DNA from: Nepenthes gracilis
Taxonomy: Eukaryota > Streptophyta > Magnoliopsida > Caryophyllales > Nepenthaceae
Direction of reading: 5' to 3'
DNA length: 64,000 nt
Assembly: GCA_033239525.1 (NCBI GenBank)
Contig: BSYO01000033.1
Span: 4,207,501 to 4,271,500 of the forward strand
Shown here: positions 1 to 10,405 of the stretch, piece after piece
Position numbering within the stretch: the first letter of the stretch is position 1
How the letters are laid out: every line of letters begins with the position of its first letter
The notes under the pieces: generated by a model
Told to the model about the DNA's origin: nothing
The model's database searches: none
The model's input: only the letters and a program-made list of their open reading frames with translations
Position numbers and translations under genes: made by a program

Positions 1-445
1 TGTAATAAAATATTTTAATAATATAATATAATATAATATAATATTGGCTTAATTATATTATTGGCTTGGTGGTCTCACCAACCTTGACCAACTATTGGGA
101 GTCCAAATTATGAAGAAGGGTGCTCACAATTTTGCTACTAATGCAAGGACCAAGAGGCATTACTAGATTATAGTAATTTATATGATTTATTAAAATTATT
201 ATATTATTTTATAATATTGTAATAAAATAAATATCATATATTTATCAAAATTTATGCCTAAAGTTCTTTGTTTAGATGAATTTAAATTAATTTCTCTTTT
301 TTAAGTATTGTCTCCATTTCTTTGTGAGAATTACAGAATATATGAAAAAAAAATTTATATATAGTTTTTTTAGAGGACCTTTCAAATTCAAAGATTCAAA
401 AGTTTTGCAATCTTATTGATTCTTTAAAGGATGGGAAAAAAATGA
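1..445 (+). repeat. Left copy of a ~440-bp direct repeat
   Basis: This stretch reappears in the same orientation at about 6237-6680 with only scattered differences. It begins in a TAATATAATATA run, passes through GGCTTGGTGGTCTCACCAA and ends in an A-rich tract followed by TGATCA. The left end is cut by the window edge, so the repeat may be longer. At 446 it is interrupted abruptly by copia sequence. I do not recognise the family. It could be part of an unclassified transposon or a local duplication that brackets the 5.8 kb between the copies. No coding potential is seen. Confidence 0.85.
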
Positions 446-3352
446 TCACTGGGCGACCGTGTCGCGGAAATATTTCAACACTCCACGCCCTTGCTGAGCT
501 GAGACCGGGAGGAGACTAAAGGCAATAAGGAAGCGGCCAATGATCAGCGAAATTACATTGGCGGACGTGCCTCGGACGGCCGCCCATGTTATTAACCGCT
601 CGCCCAGTAAGCCTCTGCACAGGGAAGTTCTGGAATTTGATTTGACCGGGAAAGAACTAAAGATACGGTCATCTGCGGACTTTTGGCTGCAAGGCCTTTG
701 TCCATGTTCCGAGGATGAGAGGACCAAGGCGGAGCCAAAGACACTACAATGTGTCTTTACCGGGCTATGGGGAGGAAGAATTTGGGTCTGAGGCTTTATG
801 ACCCAAAACGAGGAAGTCTGGTTCGATCCGTGACGTGGTCTTCGTTGAGGACGAGACCATAGAGGACATTGAGAAAATGTGAAGTCCCTTCTAGCACCTC
901 CCGAACGGACACGATTGAGATTGAAACTGTCGTCCGTGCCTCTTGCTATCCGATGTCCTCGGATCAAGGTGACCGCCACCGAGATCAAAGTAGTACGCGC
1001 CCTCGGGGATCGAGGTTGAAGAAGTGGTACCTCGCCCCAGGATGAGGTAGCCCAAGTGAGACAGTCGTCCAGAGTGAGGCGTCCGTCTGCCCGCCTTCCG
1101 GCCGGTGAGTTTGTCCTCCTCGGCGATGCCGGAGAGAAGAGGATTTCAAGAGGCCATGAGCGATCGAAGAAGGATAAATGGTTTGAAGCCATGGAAGAAG
1201 AAATAACTTCCCTTCATGTGAACCATACGTTTCGAGTTGGCGGAGTTGCCTAAGGGAAGAAGGCTCGAAGAACAAATGGGTCTTCCGCTGAAGGCAACCG
1301 AGGACCCGAGAGCCCCAAGACACAAGGCACGACTTGTGGTTAAGGGATTTCGTCGACAAAAGGGTGTTGACTTTGATGAAATTTTGCGCCCGTTGTGAAG
1401 ATGTCCTCAGTCCGTGTAGTACTCGGACTGGCGGCGTTGGACACGGAGGTTGAGCAACTAGATGTCCGACGGCTTTTCTCCATGGAGACCTAGAGGAAGA
1501 GATCTACATGGAGCAACCAGACGGTTTTGAAGTCAAAGGAAAGGAGGGACTTGTTTGTCGTTTGAAGAAGAGCTTGTATATGGTGAAACAGGCTCCCGAG
1601 ACAGGTGGTATCGGAATTCGAGTGTTATGGTTAGCAAGGTTACCATAAGACATCCTCGGATCACCGTGTCTTTGTGCGAAGTTCTCGGACAATGATTTCG
1701 TCATCCTTCTCCTTTATGTGGACGACATCTTTGGTTGTCGGACAAAAATAGTATTTTCGGATCATGGAGCTAAAGAAGCAACTCAGGACGATCTTTGCCA
1801 TGAAAAGACCTCGGGCCGGCGAAACAAATTCAGGAATCAAGATTTCTGGCCGAGAGGAAAAAGAAGCTTTGGTCATTTTGTCGGAGGGTTATATTGAAAA
1901 GGTGCTCAAAGATTCCATATGGAAGGGTCAAGTCACAAGACCCCAGCTGGCCAACCATTTCGATCGGTAATGGCAGCGGTGTCCGTCCTCGGACACCGAA
2001 AAGGCGCGCATGAGTAAGTTTCAGCCTACTCCTCGGCCGTGTGATCTTATGTACGCGGCGTATGTACGGCCGGACATTGCTAAATGCGGTTGGCCTTGTT
2101 AGCAGATTTCTATCAAACCCGGGGATGGAGCATTGGTGCGGTGAAGTGGATCTTCGATATTTTGCGCGGGACCTCCAAGGTGGGTTTGATGTTTCGAGAA
2201 GAGAAGCCTCGATTAATTGCGTACGACGCAGATATGGGGACGCGTTGATTCTAGGAAATCAACGTCCAGGATACTTGGTGAAATTTGCGGGAGGGGCGGT
2301 CTCTGGCAGTCCAAATTCTGAGAGTGCGTCGCTCTCTCGACGAGACGAGTTCATTCATTGGTGACCGAGGCCACGAAATCTTTGTGGATGAAGAGGTTCG
2401 TCCAAGGTGGGTCTAAAGCAAGAGGCGCACGAGATCCTTTGTGATAGTCGAGTGCCATTCACTTATGCGAAACTCCTCATTCCATTTCGTCAAAACACAT
2501 TGACGTGCGATATCATTGGGTGAGAGATGTTTTTGATGATGGGCGATTATCAATTGGAAAGGTCGATCGGAAGACAATGGCTCGGACATGTTAACCAAGA
2601 TTTGCCAAAGGGGAGGCTGAAAGCTTGTTGTGCGTTGCTAGTCTAAGCGACTCTACTCCCACTCGGTCGTGAGGGGGAAGTTTGTTGGGGTCACTCCCGA
2701 GTGGCCTTTGTCCCGAGACTCCATTGGAATAATGGACGAGAGGACTTTGTTGAAGCGTCATACCCGAGAGGACTTGAACGAGGACTCCATCCACGCATGC
2801 GTTGACTTATTCTCTCATTAATGATCTGCCCGTACGCAATAAATGCGGGCATTGGAAGTTGGTGGCCGCCACAACTTCCAAGAGGCAGGTTGCGGGCTGC
2901 GCGCAAGGCGTCTGGCAAAGCGGCGGCAGTGAGGCAACCTACACCACCGGCGCTAGGGTGGTGGGGTAGACTCCTAGGGTAGTGAATAATATATATATAT
3001 TTATTCATGTATATATATATAGGTGTCTTTGAGATCATTTAATGAGAGAGAGGTTGGTGAGTTGTGGTGTGTGCTTTTGTGAGCAACCACTTTGTGAGTT
3101 TTGTGAGAGAAACACCTTAGAGAGAGAAAGTTGTACACTTGTGATTGTTTCACTTTAGTTTGAGCTTGTGTAGCTAACACTTGTAAACAATCCTTTATAG
3201 TGTATTCTTTCGTAGTTCTTCCCTTGCTTTGAAGGGTTTTCCACGTTAAATTCGTGTGTTCACTCATATTTCTCTCTACCTCTCCCGACCGTCGAGAGCT
3301 TTGCTCTCTGTTCTATCCGCGTTGTGTAGGGCTCCGGTCGGTCTTCCCAGCT
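446..3352 (+). mobile_element. Decayed, 5'-truncated Ty1/copia retrotransposon with 3' LTR
   Basis: Broken reading frames follow the copia order. About 540-870 encodes the end of integrase (an INRSPSKPL stretch), 1180-1900 the reverse transcriptase, and 2170-2600 the RNase H region with its DADMGT-like and ALSTTE-like positions scrambled. An intact YVDD catalytic box is readable near 1720, but stops and frameshifts occur every 100-200 bp. A purine tract (GAGGGGGAAG) stands just before 2683, where TGTTGGGG opens a 3' LTR of roughly 670 bp that ends near 3352. The 5' LTR, gag, protease and most of integrase are missing. The pol fragments and the polypurine/LTR start match the complete element at 58154-63804, so both belong to related families. 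This copy is much older. It is a relic without function. Confidence 0.88.
2683..3352 (+). repeat. 3' LTR of the decayed copia element
   Basis: The LTR starts TGTTGGGGTCACTCC directly after a polypurine tract, as in the complete element at 58154-63804. It carries an AT microsatellite at about 2989-3020 and an exon-like leader ending in GGGTTTTCCACGTTAAATTC. The right end is approximate. TTCCCAGC near 3346 resembles the expected TTCCCAACA end but is degraded, and methionine S-methyltransferase-like sequence follows at once. Confidence 0.65.
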
Positions 3353-4395
3353 TTTTGCCCTGACATAAAGTGCCTATTGGAGGAAGAGGCGATAAAAGTT
3401 GGAGGGTCTAACCACGGCCATGCAACTAAGGATCTCTCAGAGCTCAATTTCAGTGGAAACAATCCAACATGGAAACTTTACATTCAAATAATAGACCCGG
3501 TGATGAAGACAAATTCGACTTTGATCCACTTGATGTAACCAGACTTGGCGGAAGACAATGCCCTTGACCCGGTGGGTCACTTGGTTTTAAAGCGAAATAT
3601 CGATAATTTCTTTCTTTGAAAAGAATCGAATTCTAGCCTATCTTGCTAGTGTTCTGAAAGAAAGTGCATTCTTCCACTTTGAGCCCCCTGTTGGAAATAG
3701 CCAATTCTGTGATATCACTGCAAGATTTGGGTGAATATACCATCACATCCCACTTAGTGCAAAGAATGTTGTTGTGTTTCCTTCTAGAAATGCAGCTATT
3801 GAGGATGCTCTCAGGTTATTGTCACCTCATCTTGCTCTCGTTGCTGAACATTTGACCCGGCACCCACCAGGGCAATGACTGACCTATTTATTCGTTGAGA
3901 GAACAAACATTGACTGTTCAAAGGAGGCCTTTACAATAATAGAAGCTCCAAAGCAATCAGATTTGACGATGGCACTGATTAGGAAGTTGAAACCTCAGGT
4001 TGTAGTTACTGGGATTGCCAATTTTGAGGTTGTTACTAGTGTTCAATCATCTATGGTTTATTAAAAAATCAGGATTATTCAAATCTAAAAATAGCTTTTG
4101 TGATTTCAAAAAAGGACGACATTTTGCAAGCACTCTCGTTGACTACAGAGTTTCTTGAAGGGAATACTTCATTGAATAGTCAACACTATTATGGTTGTCT
4201 CCTCCATAAGCTTCTTGCCTTTCAATTGGTTGATCGGCATCCACCAATTCGAAGAGAATTTGAAGAGCCAAATTCCGTTAAGATGATTGTTGCCTCTTCT
4301 GCTGTTTCAGTCTTTAGTACCATAGCCTTATCCAAATGTAATGTCGATGATGACTCTTCCCTGATTCACATGGATGTTGATCAGAAACTTTAGAT
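3353..4395 (+). pseudogene. Methionine S-methyltransferase (MMT) gene fragment, pseudogene
   Basis: Broken frames read as the central and C-terminal part of plant MMT, the enzyme that makes S-methylmethionine from methionine and AdoMet and carries an aminotransferase-like domain after the methyltransferase domain. Recognisable pieces are [12 protein letters not shown] (3370), [18 protein letters not shown] (3450), NVVVFPSRNAAIEDALRLL (3760), LIRKLKPQVVVTGIA (3980) and FLEGNTSLNSQHYYGCLLHK (4150). Stops and frameshifts lie between them. No intron is seen across the kilobase. After the VVVTGIANFE region the frame jumps to the NQDYSNLKIAFVISKKDD region, which drops roughly 60 residues relative to my recollection of the family. 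That would fit a retrocopy that lost an exon, but a simple deletion is equally possible. Copia LTR lies on the left and a gypsy fragment on the right. It is not functional. Confidence 0.75.
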
Positions 4396-4519
4396 ATTTG
4401 AGCAGAACTTTATATCAAAGAATAATCTCAGTAAAGAAAACTTGCACAGTATGAGATCAGCAAGTCAGTGAATAGCAGGATTGATTATTAAAAACATGGC
4501 ATTACTTCTTAAAGTCCTG

Positions 4520-5395
4520 CAACAATAACTAAAAGTTAGGGTCATGGGAGGGCTATTAAAAACCTTGAAGAAAAACCTCCAGGGCACCACCCTCATTTCA
4601 GTTGCACGAAGCAGTGGCCATGTGACGTGGGAAGTGCTTTTGGTGAAAATGATATGGTTGGTAGCATTTTCAGGAGAACTCTAGAGGCCATATGCCAAAT
4701 TTATTCCTCACCCACTTGTCCAATGGCAATCTCAATTGGACACTGAGGCTACATGGAAAGCGACAACAACACTTCACTACAATTTTTCCTTTCTTAATAT
4801 TGAGGATAATATTTTCTTGATGGAGAGGGTAATATTACATGCCCGATCAATCCAATTGATGAAGCATCCTCAAGTCCACCGACGATTATGAGAAGAAGCA
4901 CACATCCGGCCCAACGACCTCTCAAATTCTACACGGATAACGCGTTATTGTGTTTTATATTTATTCCTTGTGCTTTGTATTTTTTGGTTGTTCAGTTATG
5001 CCCCCTTCCCTTTACCTGCTTTATATTGTCATTGTCACGTGCTTCTATTTTCTGTTTTCTTGTGTGGACCATGAACTTCTTTTGTTATTGTATATTTAGT
5101 CATTATTGTAATTGTAGAATGTTGAAAGGAAATTCTCTCAATTCTCACACCTTCTACTCCCCCTCTGCTTCCCTTCCCTCTCTCTCTGTCCTTTTTCTGC
5201 TCCTCTCCACCTCTTTGGAAACTCCACCCTCTCAGACTCCTCTTTTTTCTTTCCCCTCTTTTCCTTATCATCTCTTCTGCCAATCTCCCCTTCCCATTCT
5301 ACTTCTTCTGATTTCTCTCCCCATTCTCCTCTATTCTTATCTGTTGCTTGCTGATTGCAAGGCACCGTAGCTGTGCACGCATTAGAAACCCTAAG
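4520..5395 (+). mobile_element. 3' end of a chromovirus-type Ty3/gypsy element (pol C-terminus plus LTR-like tail)
   Basis: At about 4690-4970, in two overlapping frames, the sequence reads LVQWQSQLDTEATWKATTTL, then LNIEDNIF, then LDGEGNITCPINPI. This is the layout of a chromodomain (V-W-x-G...EATWE) followed by the short tail that ends chromovirus pol polyproteins. In-frame stops occur at 4682 and 4889. From about 4940 the sequence becomes a pyrimidine-rich, LTR-like stretch (to about 5395) whose long open frame of hydrophobic residues is a composition effect, not a gene. The assignment to Ty3/gypsy rests on the chromodomain-like stretch alone. The rest of pol and any second LTR are absent. 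Confidence 0.5.
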
Positions 5396-6236
5396 TGAGT
5401 CATCACAATGCATAATAAAGCCCATGCAATCATGTTATAAGCTTTCTGGAGATCGGTCTCCTTAGCACATCTAGGCCTACATTTATCAAGTCGGTAAATA
5501 TTCAGAGTTGCTGGGCAAATAAAATATTGCCCCTAGGGCATCACCCTAGGATGAATGTATAATAAATATTTAAATATAACGTTAATATCTGATTTTATAT
5601 TATTAAATTTTAATATAACAATATAATTTGATAGTCTATCAGGCATTTTAGATCTCAAAAAATTTTACAATTACTAGGCATTTTTCTTTTCCTTTTTTTA
5701 ACCATTTGTATATAAATGAGAAAAAAAAAAGAAAAATTACTACATAAATTCTTATTGAACATTGACAAAATGGCAATATTACGAGGATATTCTTTAAATA
5801 CAATTATGACACGGTTAAATAATACAATATTTTACTTATCTATTCATACTATCAAATATACACAAGATAATAAAAAGAAATAACACTATATTTTCTAGTA
5901 TTATTTTAAGAATATCTATATAATATTTTAAAATATCCTTAATCATAGAATATAGAGTTATTAGAGAGATTTAACTCACATTTGTCGGATAACATCAAAT
6001 TTTTTTAGAAAAATAAGTTAAGAAATAAATGGACATTTATGTTATGGATGACAAACATATATACACACACTTTCTATTTTCTATTTGCTAATTAATTAGA
6101 TAGTATGAGGAAGATTGTGGTTCAATCCCTTGTAATCATTGGGTATATGACCGTAGTTCATTATTGTACGGTCCCTTGTTTTATGAGGAAGAGAGAGAGT
6201 GCCAGTGCGGTCTATTTTTTATTTGTTGTGTTATAA
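5396..6236. other. AT-rich stretch without gene
   Basis: There is no coding frame or recognisable domain here. The sequence is mostly A+T with short poly-A and poly-T runs. The last 130 bases before the second direct repeat are somewhat richer in G and carry a GAGAGAGAGTGCC stretch. Confidence 0.7.
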
Positions 6237-6680
6237 TAAAATATTTTAATAATATAATATAATATAATATTGGCTTAATTATATTATTGGCTTGGTGGTC
6301 TCACCAAACTTAACCAACTGTTGGGAGTCCAAATTATGAAGAAGGGTGCTCACAATTTTGCTACTCGTGCAAGGACCAAGAGGCATTACTAGATTGTAGT
6401 AATTTATATGATTTATTAAAATTATTATGTTATTTTATAATATTATAATAAAATAAATATCATATACTTATTAAAATTTATGCCTAAAGTTCTTTGTTTC
6501 GATGAATTTAAAATTAATTTCTCTTTTTTAAGTATTGTCTCCCTTTCTTCGTGAGAATTACAGAATATATGAAAAAAAAAATTATATATAGTTTTTTTAG
6601 AGGACTTTCCAAATTCAAAGATTTAAAAATTTTACAATCTTATTGATTCTTTAAAGGATGAAAAAAAAAAATTGATCATA
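6237..6680 (+). repeat. Right copy of the ~440-bp direct repeat
   Basis: This is near-identical to 1-445, including GGCTTGGTGGTCTCACCAA, TGGGAGTCCAAATTATGAAG and the closing A-tract with TGATCAT. Here the sequence runs on uninterrupted after 6680 into unrelated AT-rich DNA (ACATTATCCAAAAATTG), whereas the left copy is broken at the same point by copia sequence. Confidence 0.85.
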
Positions 6681-9600
6681 CATTATCCAAAAATTGTCAA
6701 TTTAAGTGATGGGTTATTTTGTCTTTTATTAAATAAGAAGATAATTGATTTATTAATTATAAAAAAGTATTCTTTTTATTAAAAATTAGGCTAATTAATG
6801 AAATATTTTTTTATAAAATACAATTAAACCCTATAAAATTAAAATATATAATTAATAGGTACGGCAAGAGTCGGCCCGGCCCAAATCCAGTTCACAGATG
6901 CATAGGGGGCATAAGTAACAATAGGCCAATAGAAAATATCTCTGAGCTTATGAAACAAATGGCGTAACGGTTGAGTTAATAAATTTGACCCGAATCGTCA
7001 AACATTGAAGAATCATAATAAAAAATTAAATGAATTATTTCAGACGACAGCTGTGGCGATCCCAATAGTTAAAAGTCAAATGGTCTAACCATTAAATAAA
7101 GACGACTGCTATACAAGCAAGTGGTGTCCCTCACCATCGAAGAAACATAAAGCCCACATATTAATTCAAGGGTTCGCTAACCAAACGACTTCTATCACTA
7201 TAAATATAGCTTCTCCCCACAGAAAAAGATGACGGACAAAGGATTGAGAGGAAAAGACAAAAGAAGTGAGCCACTCCACTAGTCATATACACAATTTTTA
7301 AAGTTAGATACTCCGTCAATCGAGTGCGTCATTAAAAGTCATTCTACCAAATAAGTGCACCAAATAAAGTATAACATTTCAAATGAACACTCGTCCCTAT
7401 CTATTTTATATTTTTGTACTTAATTTTTTGCATATTCCTCTTCTGAGTAGAAAAATTTTTAATTTAAATATCGTAAGATATATCGAAAAGTAAATCTTGT
7501 GTACCTCTTACCTCTTATTTGTCTTATTGTGGTATATAAGATCCAAATTTTAAATTACAAAGATTGAACTCGTTTTTATTTACACGTTTGGATGTGATAA
7601 TATGATTTCTTAATTTGTATAATAATTTAGGTTCTTGAAACGTATTAATAATTATTTTAATAAATTATTAATATAAGACAAGTACCGACAATAATTCTAA
7701 CAACTAGTATTTAAGAATTATTATGTGTTAGATATTATTGTTAAGATAGATATTTTGAAAAAATTAACTATTCTTTTCTAAAATAATTTTAAAACTCAGA
7801 TTGATAATCTACAAAAGTTTCTGATTTATAATTATTTTTAATTCAACAATTAAAAAAAAAAGTATTCTATGAGTTTTTTTTTATAAAAAATAAGATTATA
7901 ATTTTTAAATTTCAAAATAAAAAAACTAACGGCTGAATTTATTAAACATACTATCTATATTTAGACTCTAGGAATTAAACGTTACTTTTTTTTATCTGTA
8001 AATGATAAGTTTAATCTTCAAGTTATGTATAGTATATTAGGACATTCTAAATATAATCAGTCAATTTTTTTATAATGGTTCTTATTTATTAGAAGCAAAA
8101 AAAAAATCTATATATTTATAATGATGCCAACGCGCTAATACCATATTGACGTACATTGGATGCAATGGCCAAACACATACATATATAGATATAACTCATT
8201 CTACCCAAATCACAGATGAGCGCTGCTCCCATATATGACCCGTCCTATATTGCCCAAACCCATATACAATTGACTGTCATATGCGCATCAAATAAGGTGA
8301 TTTTTCCCCAAATATGTATATATATGACTCTAACACCTATCAAATACTGATTCTTATGCCTTCAACATTTTGTCAAACTATAATTATTACTATTATTTAT
8401 TTAATAATTAATAATTATGACATTATAAATATTAATTCAAGAATCAAATATTACAAAATAATATATATATATTGTATTATATTACACAAACGAATGTTAA
8501 ACCAGGTAATATTTTTACATCAAAGTTGCCCGCTTTGTTCATTTAAACTAAATTTATTAAGCTAATGAGTTAAGCATTGAATTAATTTCCTGCCTACTAG
8601 AATAATAATTCAAATCTAAGTCAAATAATATTCAATTTATTTTAACCTTTTTTAAATACACAATTGTCAATAGGTTAAAAATTAAGATTAATAATAAGTT
8701 AATTTATAATAATTATCATTATTTAAATTATTAAAATATAATTACCTTAAGTTTGTCATAAATTTATCAATGCAAAAGGTTTTAAAAATGGTATAAAATA
8801 TTAAATAGTAAAGTAAATATTAACATTCAACCTAAATTGATAAAATGAGCCCACTTTTTACTTTTGATATTAAATATTATACTCTATTTTTCTAAATTTA
8901 TTATCTACCTAATATAATAATTTAAAATTTACATGTCTTTATATTTATAAAATTATAAAATAGTATTTCTATGATTACAAATTATTAAACTATTAATATA
9001 AAAAAAATTATTTTATATTTCATATAAAATATAAGAAAATATTTTTTAAATATATTTTCTTAATTTTGTCAAAATAAAAAATAGAGATATTTAAACAAAT
9101 TTCCTAAATTTTTCATTAAAAAAAAAAAGGCTACTGCTCCACAGGTCCCTGCGAGTCCCATCAAATACTTTACAGATGTAATGCAATTGGAACCAAAAAC
9201 TGGACCCCAGAGATACCTGGCAATGACATTTAATGGTTGATTAGACCCTTTGAATTTTTTAATTACCATTTCCTGAAATAAACCCCCCAAAAAAAAAAAT
9301 AAAACAGAAAAGGCAGTGGAAATATTTCAAATATATGAAATAAATTATTTTTAAAAATTATTTTAAAATAAATTAGCTAGCCAGGCAATATTCAAAAAAT
9401 ATAATCATCATTTTTACCTTATTCTCTCCATCAATATGTTTTATTTCATTCGCATTTTATTTTCTTATTTAAACTAAACACCATATAATTTTCAATCGGC
9501 TAATTTCTAAACATCATTAAAATCTTATAATCCTATCTATTTATTTACATTATAAAACCTCACATAAAAATAAATAAATAAATAAATAAAAATTGTATAA
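6681..9600. other. AT-rich intergenic DNA, one LTR-like patch
   Basis: No gene is supported. About 6855-7300 is less AT-rich, contains GTCGGCCCGGCCCAA and a TATA-like CACTATAAATATAGC at about 7197, and resembles the promoter/leader part of a retroelement, but I cannot find a partner copy. Around 9069-9290 a 73-residue minus-strand frame has no recognisable motif and sits between two poly-A tracts. The remainder is low-complexity A/T sequence. Confidence 0.55.
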
Positions 9601-9920
9601 AAATAAATGTCTAAACGGTAAGCTCTGACACTCATCTGTTCCCATCAGAAATTTCATCTGTTCATTCCTGCTTTTATCGGACAAACATATAAAAGAGAAA
9701 AAGAAGGTCTCTGTTTCCATCTAAACAAACACAGGTTAATACATTATTTGAGCGATTCATTCATTCGTATAAAATAAATTCTAAATAAAAATGAATAAAT
9801 AAATAAATAAAATACCCCATTTATAATTTGGTCTCTCATATCATACTCTGTTTCCATCAAATGCTTCATCTGCTCGTCCCTGCTTTGATCAAACAAATGG
9901 AAGAGACAGACAGACAGACG
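9560..9920 (+). repeat. Simple repeats and a ~62-bp duplicated segment downstream of the TPS gene
   Basis: Two (AAAT)n runs lie at about 9566-9592 and 9790-9812, and a (GACA)n run lies at about 9905-9920. Between them, a segment at about 9638-9700 (CTGTTCCCATCAGAAATTTC...) recurs imperfectly at about 9848-9908 (CTGTTTCCATCAAATGCTTC...), each followed by an (A)AGAGA stretch. The whole looks like an imperfect tandem duplication of about 210 bp. Confidence 0.6.
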
Positions 9921-10405
9921 CAGATCACATTCCATTTACTCACTCGATTTCCATTAGTTGAATCCTGCCGCAAACAAAGAAACAAGCGTAACGATGGAGA
10001 AGTATCACGTCGATTTGATTTCAACGATTCTATCTGATCAATACTTTGGAGGGAAAAACGCCTGTACAAATAAACGGTGTCTCGCATCTGTTTAAACTTT
10101 AAACCACCTTACCAAGACAACTAAAACACCATAAAAAAGTCGTCCTTCCTAATCCAACACTAAATACAATTATTCTCGTCATCATATGAAAGTGACCAGA
10201 ATTTCATCACTTCTACAATCCCAGCCAATAGCCCCGGTCATGGGACCGGGCCGAGGACTGCATATGGAGTTCCAGACACTGCATTCACTCGATGTATTCC
10301 GGGATCTGATTCATCGGCCTCAAAAGTCTATTGCAAATCTGTGTGAAAACGATTCTTCTATGCGATGAACAGCTTGCACAGCTCAAAATGACACGATCTG
10401 GTTAC

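Noticed and set aside
2989..3020. Long TA microsatellite as a regulatory element
   Set aside because: It lies within the decayed copia LTR and looks like ordinary TA slippage.
4888..5370. 160-codon plus-strand frame that looks like a membrane protein
   Set aside because: The hydrophobic, Leu/Ser/Pro-rich translation comes from a pyrimidine-rich LTR-like tail after the chromovirus pol end; the opposite strand is open too.
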